Assembly: GCF_914767665.1 (NCBI RefSeq)
Contig: NC_059504.1
Span: forward strand, 46,593,720 to 46,657,719
Direction of reading: 5' to 3'
DNA length: 64,000 nt
Origin: Harmonia axyridis
Taxonomy: Eukaryota > Arthropoda > Insecta > Coleoptera > Coccinellidae
Under the pieces are notes generated by a model. The model was given only the letters and a program-made list of their open reading frames with translations, searched no databases and was not told where the DNA came from. How positions within the stretch are numbered: position 1 is the first letter of the stretch; each line of letters opens with the position of its first letter. The position numbers were made by a program, and so were the translations under genes. This document shows, piece by piece, positions 11,811-23,925 of the stretch.

Positions 11811-11984
11811 GCTTAAGGATGGTTCGTTGATTGAGGGTTGATGGAGGTGTGGAAATTTGGAAATTAATATCGTGTTGGTCATGTTAGATGTGAAGCAAAG
11901 GATTGTTGATTTTTAGAGGTGTTTTGAGTGTTGTTTTCGAACGCAACATAGAAAATAGCGTGTATTAGTATCCCTAAGACATTG

Positions 11985-12105
11985 ATAATAGACGAGATAA
12001 TTTTATGACAATCGAAGCTTGTTACTTGGTAACAGCCGAAGCCTGAAGGCGGTTACCAAGATACGAGCCTGAGAGATTTGTCATAAAATTCTGAGGCATT
12101 TTATT
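11985..12105. repeat. Imperfect palindrome
   Basis: ATTTTATGACAA (around 12000) is mirrored by TTGTCATAAAAT (around 12080), and GTTACTTGGTAAC / GGTTACCAAG lie inside, giving nested dyads around a GCCTGAAGGC centre. Probably a small fold-back repeat. No coding. Confidence 0.6.
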
Positions 12106-12184
12106 TTTTATTTTAAATGCATAATTTACTTCCGTTATATTGATAGCAATATTGATACCGGAGAATCTGTGGGCAAAAGATTTC

Positions 12185-12840
12185 TTAGAGAAATAGTATA
12201 CTGTGCAACAACTGGGGAGAGTCCAATTTTTCTCACGAGTGTGGAAGTTTGTGGCACCAGCCTGAATGGTGCAGCAAACACACGAGTGAGAAAAGGACTA
12301 TCTTCACATGTTGCATACTAAACTTTTCCCACAACTGCATAAATTCAAATAATTCAAGTAATATACCTAATTCAATTCAAAATGGCCTTCGTTAACAGTA
12401 CCTATGCTTTTCTTGCGTTTCCATAGAAACGACTTTTCAGAAGCTCAATTTCATTGACGCTGTGAGGAATAATATTTCTTACAGTATGAACAGTACAGAA
12501 TTTTGAAATTCAGTAAGCTATGAAGAAAATACTACTTTCCATAGCAGTTGTAGGAAAAGTATAGTGTGCAACTTGTGGAGAAAGTGTTTTTTCTCATAAG
12601 TGTCTTCGCTGCACTCGGTTTTTAGGCTCTTGCCATAAAAAGTTAAACTTTCCCCATTTGTTGCACAATATACTATTTCTTACAACTGCACAAATTAGAC
12701 TATCAAGAGTGGTATGGGCTAATAAGTGTCGTGAGAAATAATATTTCTCACAGTATGAGCAACACGTAGTTTTGAAATTCAGTAGGCAATAAAAAATAGG
12801 CTACTTTTCATAGTAACTGTTGGAGAAAGCTTTTTCATGT
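12185..12840 (+). repeat. Two tandem palindromic repeat units
   Basis: Unit 1 has its palindrome at 12185-12330 and a spacer to 12545; unit 2 has its palindrome at 12548-12690 and a shorter spacer to 12835. Both palindromes carry GTGCAACAACTGGGG / CACATGTTGCA-type arms and ACGAGTG boxes. Both spacers include ATAATATTTCT(T/C)ACAGTATG and GAAATTCAGTA. The 3.5-kb copy is the same unit inverted. No coding frame. Confidence 0.7.
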
Positions 12841-13802
12841 TGATGGATGTTCTAGATGGAAAATCTGTATGACAGCATCTTGTCAGCAGTTTTTCGTGAT
12901 TACCCTCGGAAAATAACATTTGTTATCACAAAAAAATTGCAATATATTTGATTAAATGTAACTATGAAATAGTTTTGTCGAATACCATTCGGCCATGTTA
13001 TTTTTTCAGTGAAAATAATCGAAAAAACGCAATGAGAAGTAATATTGTTTTAACAAAAAGCATTCTTGTTAATAAACTACTTAGCAACGATTTTGTTCGG
13101 TAGATCAGCTTTACTATAATGATCTTGAAATGAACAATAACTCACTATGGATAGTTCTCTTTAAAGAATTCAACAAACATTGATTCACTGTATTACATAT
13201 AAATCATAGATCATTGGATGTAATGTTCCTTTCAACAAAACCTAATATAATATTTTATTAAATATTGCAAATAAACAGAGACTCACTAGTGGTTCGCCTG
13301 TTAGTTCTGATAACTACTGTTTATTCAAATTATTCGAGGCACTGTTAGAAACCAGCCATAACTAGGTCGGGAAGACCTTGAGAACAGTACTAAAGGGTTT
13401 TCCAATAACGTGTTTCATTTTAATAATAACCAAAGAGTATATTTTAGGAAAAATCAATGGATGTTTATCCCTCACTGTAATAATTGCACCAGCCTAATTT
13501 TCGAATAAGTAAGGTCCAATCACTGTTTCAACCGCCCTTGGCATGGAGACGATTGAAACAATTTTATTTTATTTTTAATTTGATTTTACACAACATCTAG
13601 GAGATCAAGCACCTAAATGATACTGTCAATTGGTAAATAGAAAAGCGCCATTTCATTCAACATATCTAATTCGGTGCTTGGTGTAATAATGACAAAGCTA
13701 TGGGCAATTGTTACAACCGTACTCAGTTTACTCTAGATTTCAACAATGTATATGCGTCGTTGAAGCATTTTTAGTAATAGCGTAGTATTTACTTGTCAAT
13801 AG

Positions 13803-13998
13803 ATGACAGTGTCAGAAGCGATAGCTTCAAAAGTGACAGCGTCAGAAGTGACAGCGTCAAAAGTGACATCGTCAAATGTGAAAATGTGACAGCCCAAAAG
13901 TGACATCGTCAAATGTGACAGCTCCAAAAATGACATCGTCAAATGTGACAGCTCCAAAAGTGACATCTTCAAAAATGACCCCTCAAAAAGTGACATAT
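13803..13998. repeat. Minisatellite with ~14-15-bp unit
   Basis: About a dozen imperfect units of the type AGTGACATCGTCAAA, with variants GTGACAGCGTCAGA and GTGACAGCTCCAAA. The unit length is not a multiple of three throughout. The minus-strand frame across it only translates the repeat and is not a gene. Confidence 0.9.
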
Positions 13999-14099
13999 TT
14001 TGATAACTAGTCACGAAAAATGTTCAGCGTTTCAAATTTTCAATAAGTTTTAAAAAGTTCCACTTTATATGTCAAAGTAAGAAAAATATCGTGTAACTT

Positions 14100-14440
14100 T
14101 TTTCTATCCAAACGCCAACAACCGTCCATCATCGGCGCGTCGCCATCGGCAGAAACGAGTGGGCCTTCGAGCGCGTATCGCGCTTTATTGAAAATTGATT
14201 TATCTGCCAGCAAAGGAACCGAACGCCGCCGTCCAAATATTTATCCTCCGTCGACGTGTGAATAGCGTTTAACAAATAATCACCTAGTAGCATCATTATC
14301 CCGACTATAAAATAGTTCTCACGCGGCCAACTCGAGGCATTCTTCGCCTTCCACGGTCTCTCTCGACGACGTCGTAACGAAACGTTGTATAACTCAGCCA
14401 TGCCATGCTTTCCGTTTTTGCCGGCCGTGTCTTTTACGGC
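14100..14440. promoter_or_regulatory. CpG-rich island with TATA-like box
   Basis: CpG-dense block (GGCGCGTCGCCATCGG, GAGCGCGTATCGCGC) with CTATAAAAT at 14305-14313 and the CpG-rich ACGCGGCCAACTCGAG about 20-35 bp downstream. It could be an enhancer or a promoter; no coding exon follows that I can recognise. Inferred. Confidence 0.3.
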
Positions 14441-15081
14441 CCTCAGAGACGTGCCATGGGGTGTATTGTTCGTTGGAAATTGTTATACCATAATGGGTTA
14501 CATTGGCCGATACGATTTTGTAACATGGAAAAAGATGTGTGTGCTTATGACCATACCGTAGAAGGAGAATTGGAAAATATTGCAAATTTTACACAATGGC
14601 TTGTAATTAATTTGCTGCTATCTCCAGTCTCGTTAAATTATCATTGCATACATAAGCAGTAGATACCCTCTAAACTCCAGACAAGACTATCAACAATTAA
14701 AAATATAAATTTTCATCATTGAAAATTTTTAATGAATTAAGCTTATAGCTTTTATGATTTTCGAGGTGAATTTTGCAAAGTGGATTATCTATAAGAGAAG
14801 TTAGGAATATAGAGCAGTGTTATATGTACGCGATCTCTTCTGGATTAGAAGATGGATATTCTGCAACGAACAACCTATCTTTCCCATCCAAAAAGTTCGC
14901 TTGACCTTGAAATCAAACTGCAAGGTCACATGGAACGTCTGTGTTCCATGTTCCCCTGATGACTAAGAACCATTCATTTGAAACATTTTTGATCCCGGCT
15001 CTTCTCAAGATTACTCCTTGGAAAAGGGTGCACCGGATCTTTTGAAATGGATTACCCTGTATATGGCTTAAGCTTTCTAAC

Positions 15082-15480
15082 TTGCAACCTGTAGCCAAAT
15101 TCCTGCGACAAAGTTCTGTAATTAGTTTTCTTTTGTATGTTCTGAATGCAAAGAAAAGTGGAAGAATCTCTGAATGCCTTTGCCACGAACATGAAAAGCA
15201 GGAAGCGATGCCAAGAAAATCATTGACTGTTATGAGAGGCTATATGTATTTGAAACTGCAACAAGGAAATATACCTACAGAAACAAAGCCTTGTTTGAAT
15301 GAAAATATAGATATGACTAGTGACGATCATTCACAACAAGAGATTACACCGTCAGGAAGAAACTCCCAGGAAAAGCAGATAACTATCGTTGGAAAGTCCC
15401 AAGAGAAATATCCACGACCTCCAGCGCATGAAATCTTCTGCAAAGCATCAAAAAAAAAAATTCTGGACTATCCTCAATGA
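15082..15480 (+). other. Open frame of 132 codons, function unknown
   Basis: The frame is lysine-, serine- and glutamine-rich with two cysteine/histidine pairs early on (CLCHEHEKQE). I recognise no domain. There is no splice or promoter evidence around it and it ends in a lysine-codon A run. It could be a transposon relic or chance. Listed because it is one of the longer frames in an otherwise empty stretch. Confidence 0.15.
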
Positions 15481-16179
15481 AGCTGATACGTGTTTTATGG
15501 AATAATGTCAAGTCAAAAACCTCAAACAGAGAAGCCTGATACAGATCTGTAACTTCTAACAAGATTGCTTCCAGCAAAATTATCTGACTATCGGAAGAAA
15601 TAGTTCAACACTTGAGCTTCTAGATGAGCTTTGTATGACGGACCATGCCAATATATCCTTATGATGGTACCAATAACATTTTCTAGCCCTGATTGTTCCA
15701 CCTAATGAAGGTAGTCCGATGTATGCACTCAGTCATGTCACTCATTTCCGAGTAGAGAATATGGAGAACTACCAACACGTGTACAAACCTATACTCATAC
15801 TTTTTTCACCTGATATGTCAGATGGTCATGACAGACAACTCTCTCTTAAGAAACTTAAATGTGAAGATTGTAATGAATTTGTTCTTTAATTTTCATTAGA
15901 ATATTACTTCACCAGAATAGTCTTAAGTCTATTCAGTATAACTTAATTCAGAGGGAAAAGCTCAGCAGAATTATTTGGAACTGCTACCAAATTATGATTG
16001 CCAACATCCAAATCGGATAGGTACTTGAAGAAGAAGAGTGTAATCAATAGTTCTGCTGTGGGGTGATATCATATCTGTAATTACTATCTTGTTTGGTAAT
16101 ATAAGGTGCTAAAATCTTCATTGGTGTTGAAAAATTATCTGGACTCATCAGATCAGATTAGATTCAATTGATTAGGTTC

Positions 16180-16600
16180 CATTTTACTGCAACCTAATGG
16201 TCTATTGTGCCCCCCCCCCCCATCAGAGCTCTTCTCTCCATAACGTGATCTGCAGCTCGTCTACAAGTGCCAGAGAGTTCTAATGAACTCATTGGAGTTC
16301 AGATATTGATCTGGTATGGCTTCAAGAAGGCTAATTCCTCACTACAAGTTTCGCATCCAAAGCAGATTTTGCGTTGGCTTGTGATGGCGAGGCATTTCGT
16401 CACCAGGTGATCCGGAGTTTCCTCCTCCTCCCCACAGAATCTGCACCAGGCATTTTCTGCTAGACCCATGAGGAGATGTAGTATATTTTTGCTGAGATCC
16501 ATATACTTTTTTTTGAAACTGGAATGAATGAGCCTTCAATTTGTCGGCGCATACACTTGCTTCATGATTCTTGAGCACTTGAATAAAGGATTAATACAAT
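16180..16600 (-). mobile_element. LINE 3' fragment, second family (C-terminal zinc-knuckle-like tail)
   Basis: The minus strand reads MGLAENAWCRFCGEEEETPD and then HLVTKCLAI, the cysteine/histidine tail that follows RNase H in jockey/R1/I-type LINEs, ending in a stop at 16299. Upstream (16500-16580) the coding continues in another frame (HSFQFQKKVYGSQQK), so a frameshift lies near 16490. A run of 13 C at 16208-16220 lies in the 3' UTR. The peptide differs from the 6.4-kb family. Confidence 0.7.
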
Positions 16601-17599
16601 ATCTTCTTCATTTCCTATTTCTTCTCCTATACTCCCACAACATTGAAACTTCATCAGACGATGACATTTGGAACTAGCGATATTTTATTACTTTGGTATG
16701 CGAGATAGCTTAAAATGCAATACCTGTTGCTTGTTTATTACTTGTTGCTCCGGTTTGCATACCGTCAATCACTTCTAAAATCAGTATGTCAAATTATGAG
16801 TTAAAATGAATAATATATCAGTATAATATAAATTGAGATTGATACTGTCAAGAACCAAAATCTTTTCTTCTCTCTCAAATTGTCAGAATGACAAATCACG
16901 AAACCCCATTCTCCTCGGAATTCAATCATCGTAATGTTTTAAACGTATCTGGATCCCCCCTTTTACCATAGAAAACACGAGCTATTTACATTGTGAACAT
17001 CAAAGTTGATTGTGGAATAATGTTGCCCCTGCCATTAGATAGATTGCCCAAGTTTGGCAAAAATCACGCTCTAATCAACTAATGCTTTTATAATGTTCCA
17101 ACGTCGATGACTCTGGAAAGGTGCTCCTTTCATACATAGGTCGATGAAATATGGACAATGAGGAATGAGACTGCGTCTTCACCTCATGAACGGTGAGTGT
17201 TTTTATGAGTTTTCTTTGAAGAAACGTTCATTTGAAGGAATGCATTTTTTTATGTGCCGTATACAGCGTGCCAAAAAAGTAATGCAATAAACCCATAATT
17301 GGTGTACGAAGAATTTATATTTTAATTTTTCGAAGCTAGTTTTGCTGCGTATTTTTCAATTCGATATTTCACAAAAAAATTGATGCTATTAGGGGGTTAT
17401 GGGTAGGAACCTCCAACTTGGAAAATACATGGACGTACTCAATTTTGAAAATATAAATCGACGAGGGAGAGAGCTGTTATTTTCCCAATAATTATCTGTA
17501 CCAGAATTATGGCCTGATTGCAGTGTGCTTCTGAATATGAATAAGCTTATGACATCTCGGTTTTAGTAACCCCTGCGCAGTTTCACGATTGAGCAAGTT

Positions 17600-17842
17600 G
17601 TGACGTCAGAAAATCCCGGGTTTTAAAACGCTATGAATAATGCATAGTTTCGGCCTGTTACTCATTACTGTGTGCTTTAGTGCACGTTCAGTTCTAGATA
17701 GACAGCGTGTAATAAGTTGTCGTTTTTGAATTCCTCGACATTATAAACATTCCGATGCCATTTTCAGATCGTCAGCGGCGTGGAAAAATGCAACGAGAGG
17801 TTCGAGATGGTTTCCTGGTAAACAAGCCGGTATTCCGTAAGT
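17600..17842 (+). other. Weak candidate for a first exon with promoter
   Basis: In order: a full CRE palindrome TGACGTCA (17601-17608), an arthropod-type initiator TCAGT (17688-17692), an ATG at 17755 opening MPFSDRQRRGKMQREVRDGF, and a strong splice donor GTAAGT at 17837 that leaves 82 coding nucleotides. Spacing is biologically plausible but each signal is short. The block beginning near 17268 (CAGCGTGCCAAAAAAGTAAT) looks like a transposon terminus, so this may instead be a transposon ORF start. Confidence 0.2.
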
Positions 17843-18137
17843 TATTCTCTAGATGTGGAGGAAGATTTTCATCAGAATGTTATATCTGTCTGGAAATGAC
17901 ATTTAAAGCTCTTATTTAAGATATAACACTGGAATTACTTGGCAGTACAGTTATGCTGAATTTTATGATCCATAAAATGTATAATAGTAGTTAAACGAAT
18001 TAAAAAACAATGGGAATCCAACACACTGGTTTATTATTTCCTCACATCACATCTCTCCTCATCTAGAAAAATTCGTACGATAGTAATCATCCTGAGAGAT
18101 TTGAACCGGGTCCTATTTGTTTCGAACGTCTTGGCTA

Positions 18138-18483
18138 GAACCTCAGAGTAATAAACATAAATAGAGGGAGCATATGTCATTTTCAGTGAGCAAATTTGGC
18201 CCCAACATGAACTATCAAATTTGACATGAAGCGCGAGGAAATGAAAATATATCAGTGATACAATATTACACTCAATTCGCGAGTTTCTCCAAGAAAAAGG
18301 CAATTCTCATGAAGTGAATCAACGTTTCCCAATAATTGAAAATATATTGAAATAAATACCCAAATATATCAGAAATTCAGAAAACAAACTTCAAGCGCGC
18401 CAAACGACTTGAAACAACCGATGATACTAGAAGTGCAAAAGTTGCCAAACCTCGGATTTCAGCAGATATATACAAAAAATAAT
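18138..18483 (+). repeat. 5' part of a TIR repeat (family of 19376-19964)
   Basis: From CTCAGAGTAATAAACAT to GGATTTCAGCAG it matches 19376-19722 along ~345 bp with scattered differences. The right half of the element is absent. Frames in it are not conserved between the copies, so it is noncoding. Confidence 0.8.
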
Positions 18484-18742
18484 AAGTATTCTGCATACTG
18501 TACCTATAACTGTTTTATAATTTTCTATACGCTGAAACAATTAAATGTTTAAGGGGCTTAAAAAAGTTCTTGTTAGGAATCGCTTTCTTATGCCATCAGT
18601 CGACATTTAGATTCTTGGATTGAAACCTTGTTCAGGACTCTTTCAGAACCAAATAATACAAATTAAAAACATAACGAACATTGTTTACAATTTGAACGCA
18701 CCGAAATGCAAAGAGTTTTTGTTTTTTTAATTTGATCATGCT

Positions 18743-18958
18743 ATGAATGGGGATGCACCAAGTGACAGAGGTCATCAAATTGGAATATTCAATGATTTGT
18801 TGAATCGATGTTTGAATTCTAATGTCATTTCTGAAGAATATCAATTAAAAAAAATCATAGATGAATTTCAGTCAATAGAAAAACGAGAACTATGTTACAA
18901 TCAATTTTTTCCAGAAAATTCCAATTTATTGGAATTTATTTGGAGATTTATATCATAA
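18743..18958 (+). other. Small open frame, 71 codons, unknown
   Basis: MNGDAPSDRGHQIGIFNDLL begins a helix-rich, polar sequence ending EFIWRFIS and a stop. Composition looks more protein-like than most frames here (few low-complexity runs, mixed charges), but there is no domain I know, no splice evidence and no second copy in the window. It may be an exon fragment, a retro-copy or chance. Confidence 0.2.
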
Positions 18959-19375
18959 GAAAGCCAATTTCTGTCAACTGCTGTGGATATTTCACAATGG
19001 ACAATTTCAAGACACATTATAACTCACAAGATGTGGGAACATTGTTTCCATGGGAAAATACCTCTGTCTGAATAAGAAACAAACAACCATAATTCGTCAA
19101 TTAGGACACAAAGAAACTGGAAATCTTAATGTCACTCCCATGTTTGAGAAACTTCTGTCTCTAACCTCTTAGTAATACATATAGTAGCCTGTTTACAGGC
19201 ATACATCGCGGGTAAACTGACAAACGTCGTTAAAATTCATAGGAATTCGTACGAAGAGACTTTTAATGTACGTTGAAGATGAAATAATTGAAGCAGAGGT
19301 TTTCATGTGAGAAAATTGTTGAAATGTACGATTTATGAGGTGACAGATTTTTATGTTATTAAAATGCTCAGGTCC

Positions 19376-19964
19376 TCAGAGTAATAAACATAGATGAAGG
19401 GAGCATATGTCATTTTTAGTAAGCAAATTTTGTCCCCAACATGCTCCATCAAATTTGACATGAAGATCGCGGAAATGAAAATATATCAGTAATACGATAT
19501 TCAATTCGCGAGTTTCTTCACAAAGAACGCACTTCTTATGTCCCATAGTGAATCATCGTTTCATATTAACTCGAAATATATTGAAATAAATATCTGAATA
19601 TATCAGAAATTCAGAAAACAAACTTCAAGCGTGCCAAACGACGTGAAACAACCGATGACACTAGGAGAGCAAAAGTTGCCAAACCTTGGATTTCAGCAGG
19701 TAGATACAGAAAATAATAAATATCTTGTTTATTATAAATCCAAAAATTAGGAAAATTATCGGATTACATAAATTGAAATTAGCATATTCAATCAGGAATA
19801 CTCAAATAAATATATTTTATTCAATATAATATTCATTCATAACGATATAGTTATATTGTGGATTTGATAATATATCACAATCCGACAACGTAATCTAACC
19901 ATGTTGGGGACATGTAAAAATTGCTTATACTCCCTCTATCAATGTTTATTATATGCTCTCTCTA
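19376..19964 (+). mobile_element. Nonautonomous TIR element, ~590 bp
   Basis: The left end GAGTAATAAACATAGATGAA then GGGAGCATATG is mirrored at the right end by TACTCCCTCTATCAATG then TTTATTATATGCTC, giving imperfect inverted ends of about 28 bp. The left part is repeated at 18138-18483 and the right part at 51262-51415. No transposase frame. Confidence 0.75.
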
Positions 19965-20439
19965 TGCTCAAAACTTACCGTTTTCGACATATTTCGATTT
20001 TTAATAAATTGAAGGATCTTTGGAAAAATGAACACTAGAAGTACTGAAGTAAGTACTGACTTTTTGATCATCATTGTGAACTCTACTGGGTGTTCAAAAT
20101 GAGACGATTTATTAATGACTTATGTAAATTTCAATATTGAGTTATTGCAGTTGGCACACCCTTCATCTTATTTTTTCTTTAGGTAGAGTATTTTTTCTTC
20201 CTAATAAAAAAATAAAATATAAGGTTTGCTACTGGAATAAGCCCGATATCATGTTCATCTCATTTTGAACAACCAGTAGAGTTCTCAATGATTTTCAAAA
20301 AAAGAGTACTCATCTCAGTTCTCCTTCGATTCAGTTTCAAAATTTCAATCAAATGAATTCTTGCATTTCAGAGTTATTAGTTTTTTCCAAAGACCCCCAA
20401 ATTTATGAAAAATCTGAAATATCTTGAATGTTTCAAGCA

Positions 20440-20580
20440 TATAAAACTTCGGACAAACTTAAGTTCATTCAGTCCTAGCAATCTGAAAATTCAATAAAAA
20501 ACTGGGGGCTCCATATGAAAAAACATGTTTGTTAAGTTATACTTTTTTGGTATAACCAATTTGTGAAGGTAGCTGTAATG
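20440..20580. repeat. Dispersed repeat shared with 34590-34735
   Basis: Both places carry AAACTT(C/A)G(A/G)ACAAACTTA-like sequence, then CAATC(T/A)GAAAATTCAATAAAA and a TATAC(C/T)TTTTTGGTA end. Noncoding, probably the terminus of an old DNA transposon. Confidence 0.6.
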
Positions 20581-20614
20581 GAGCCTAATGATACTGTGTC
20601 GAAAAAAATTATTT

Positions 20615-22165
20615 TTTCGACAACCGTCCGGGAAGTGCTCACTTTCCGGACGCTTTTTCTCTGAGAAAGTAGCATTTCCCGGCCTAGTCCGGAAAGTACG
20701 TACTTCCCGGACTAGGCCGGAAAAGAATCATAGAATCCATAGCAACCGAGATAACGACTGACAGTTCATATGAAATTAGTTGTCAAAAATTTGCATGTTT
20801 TTTTATCGCAATCCCAATAAAATATGGAAAGCAGCAGCGATAGTGTTATTTTACATGGTTGCCGAAAAAATATTGTAAAATATTGAAAATGGTTATTTTG
20901 GACTCACAGACTTCCAGGACGAGCGTAAGAGAGTCCTGGAATTTTGTCTATTCGTCCAAAAAAACCCTATTTTCCGGACTTGTTACGTAAATAACTATTT
21001 TCGGCAACCGTCCGGGAAGTGAGCACTTCCCGGACGGTTGCCGAAAAAATTTTTTTTTTCTTTGAGAAAGAAGCATTTCCCGGCCTAGTCCGGAAAGTAC
21101 GTACTTCCCGGACTAGGCCGGAAAAGAATCATAGAATCCATAGCAACCGAGATAACGGTTGACAGTTCATATGAAATTAGTTGTCAAAAATTTGCATGTT
21201 TTTTGATCGCAATCGCAATAAAATATGGAAAGCAGCAGCGATAGTGTTATATTACATGGTTGCCGAAAAAATATTGTACGAAAATAGTTTTTTTGGACTC
21301 ACAGACTGGAATTTTGTCTATTCGTCTAAAAAAACCCTATTTTCCGGACTTGTTACTTAATAGTAATTTACGTAACAAGTCCGGAAAATAGGGTTTTTTT
21401 GGACGAATAGACAAAATTCCAGGACGAGCGTAAGCGAGTCCTGGAAGTCTGTGAGTCCAACAAAACCATTTTCGGGCGTGTTGCGTACAATATTTTTTCG
21501 GAAATTATGTAAAATAATACTATCGCTGCTGCTTTCCATATTTTATTGCGATTGCGATCAAAAAACATGCAAATTTTTGACAACTAATTTCATATGAACT
21601 GTCAGCCGTTATCTCGGTTGCTATGGATTCTATGATTCTTTTCTCTAATTCTGTGGTTATTTCGTTCATTCTTCCACATCTTGTAGAACAAAATCGTGCG
21701 AGAATAAATCAGAAACGCACAGTTTTCATGGTTATATTTTATTATTCTATGTTGGTAATCCGAACTTTCCGCCACGGTTTTATCTGTCAATTCATCAATT
21801 TGCCTTAAAGAAATCAGTTCTGCCAACCAACATTTTTCAATGCAAAAATCACTAAAATATATTTATGGAAATATTTCATTAATTTCAATGGAAATGCAAT
21901 GAATTAGAGAAAATAATGTATAATACTCGTACAGAAGGCTCATTCTACCACTCGTTCATTCCAAAACTCGCCACTTCGTGGCTCGTTTTTGAATTTTGAA
22001 CTCGTGGAAGAATATCAATGCCTTCTGCACTTGTATTATAAATAACTATTCCGACCTAGTCCGGGAAATACGTACTTTCCGGACTAGGCCGGGAAATGCT
22101 ACTTTCTCAGAGAAAAAGCGTCCGGGAAGTGAGCACTTCCCGGACGGTTGCCGAAAAATTACTAT
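20615..22165. mobile_element. Palindrome-rich composite TIR element
   Basis: Termini at 20615-20720 and 22050-22160 are inverted copies (CCGTCCGGGAAGTG...CACTTCCCGGACGG and AGTCCGGAAAGTACGTACTT). Inside, a ~380-bp module runs twice directly (about 20620-21000 and 21000-21360) and once inverted (21365-21650), so it is probably two or more copies inserted into each other. A 24-bp-arm near-perfect palindrome with a 2-bp centre lies at 20998-21047. The part 21890-22055 is the monomer that is amplified as satellite at 43.3-45.3 kb. Frames here mirror each other in the inverted modules and are not genes. Confidence 0.75.
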
Positions 22166-22489
22166 TTTTGATTAATTATATAAAACCGTAGCCTATACAA
22201 TCCTACTTAACTTTTACTAGACAAACTCCGTCAATGCAAAATCTAGAAACAAATTTCTTAGAATTACAATTATTGTCAGATACATAAAATGAGTAGGATA
22301 AAAATCTATGAGTGGGAGGATTTTTCTCAATAATTTTTCGTATATAGAAGGTAGCATAGACCAAAATTATTCAAGGAATAACTGGTCCTTAGCGCACTCA
22401 TTGCTCAGTAAAGACCAAATTTCGAATACTCGACCCAAGATTTTCCTGCGCCTCTAAAATCTAAAAACTCACACAGTCATGTAATGTAA

Positions 22490-22990
22490 TATGATTTTTT
22501 TCAACCTCCGAATATCTCCATAAAGCAAACGCCAAAGCCGCCCTCTAACCGATACTCGTTCGAAAAAACGACATCCAAGCTCAACCGAAGAAATAAATAA
22601 ACAGAATAACACGAGTCGGCGTCCTAACCTCTTAAAAGAAACGGTACATCTCCAGCCTATAAACTATGTTAAACATCCATCTATTTCGAGAGATTCCGAT
22701 TCGATCCCAGCCTCCGATATTTACTTGTTTTTTCAACCAGCAACAACCCCTGCCCGACTCGGGCCTCTATAAATCCTCGGTCCTCCACGATGCCGCTGAC
22801 GGACGAACTCCTGGTGAAATCGCCTCGATGACAGCTCGATAAACAAAAATGTTTAAGGCGTCGTTTCGGCTTGTCACACGAATTGTAAACTGAGAACGAC
22901 AAGGCGTCCTTGTGGAAGGTGAACCATGTGTTGGATAAGTGGATAATCGAGAAGGGTTACACGAAACGCACTTTGGGATGTTGATTCGAG
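22490..22990. promoter_or_regulatory. CpG-richer noncoding island, candidate cis-regulatory element
   Basis: Unique sequence with CTATAAAT at 22767-22774, GATAAACAAAAATGTTTA near 22840 (two forkhead-type cores facing each other), and CpG-rich flanks. No coding frame is credible. Inferred. Confidence 0.3.
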
Positions 22991-23084
22991 AGGGTGTTTC
23001 CGGTATGGAAAGCTATTTTTAGTGGTGTCAATTCTGGCATTTACAACATTATTGATATACTAAACTATACTGAAAATGATAATT

Positions 23085-23180
23085 ATTTTTCTCTAATTCT
23101 GCGGCAAATTTATTCATTCTGCCATTCCTTGTAAAACAAAATTGTTCGGGAATTCATTTATTTAGAAAAAAGCTTTGTAT
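23085..23180. repeat. Diverged fragment of the 20.6-22.2 kb element
   Basis: TTTTTCTCTAATTCTGCGG and TTCATTCTGCCATTCC with CTTGTAAAACAAAATTGTTC match 21640-21700 in diverged form. Short remnant. Confidence 0.5.
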
Positions 23181-23739
23181 CCCAGATCATGTCCCCCTGT
23201 CATTGAAAATCGACCTGTCTGGCTGTTCTCACAAATTCGTTGTTGAGTTATTGAGGCTGGATACTTTTAAATGAGGCACCCTGTATATTCTGAAAGGAAA
23301 TTTCATTTTCTTTCAATACATCTTATGATATGCAAGTCATTCGATTTGAAACAAACGCACTTTTTATCATTTCAATATGTCTCGTCGAAGCCTGTGATTT
23401 TGAACAACCCTTTATGATAAAGGGTACATTATATTAGTCTTAAATGAAACACGGGATATTGTGAATCTATAACCGAAATTTCAGCTTTCTAGAATTCCAA
23501 GTACCGAAGTGATGAATGTTTAATTGAAGCTATGAACTAAATCAATCAAATACTCGAAAACCTAAGGAGGTTAATACTTGAATAATCACGAGGCTAGAGC
23601 AAACCGAAAAAAGTAATAATAATAGGGTGTTCTATTTGAAATATCGAAGTTGTTACTACTTTTTCATATAAGCGGCAACACTGCAGTGCTGAATATTTGA
23701 GATCGATAGAGCAGTGCACCTACCCAAGAAACCAAATTT

Positions 23740-23925
23740 TCGTAAGTAATTGCACAAGTGCATCAAAATTACCGATAATTTTGCATGACAGCGTGTTGTC
23801 ATGAATATTTCCCTCCTGTCAAAAATTCTATGCAAGTGGAGAACAATTATCGAAAATTACAGCGATAATTTCATTGTAGGAAGCGAAATAGCACTGAGAT
23901 AATTGTTCTGTTCATAGATGCATGG
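23740..23925 (+). repeat. Repeat fragment shared with 31612-32055
   Basis: GAATATTTCCCTCCTGTCAA and the following GGAGAACAATTATCGAAAAT, with the GCGATAAT / GAAGCGAAA part, are shared almost exactly with 31620-31735. The left border GCACAAGTGCATCAAAATTA is the inverse of 32025-32045. Interrupted at 23925 by the G-rich element. Confidence 0.75.

Noticed and set aside
13796..14014. Minus-strand 72-codon frame
   Set aside because: Pure translation of the minisatellite.
16208..16220. Run of 13 C as a possible regulatory G-quadruplex
   Set aside because: A single homopolymer in a LINE 3' UTR, likely slippage; no multi-tract G4 pattern.
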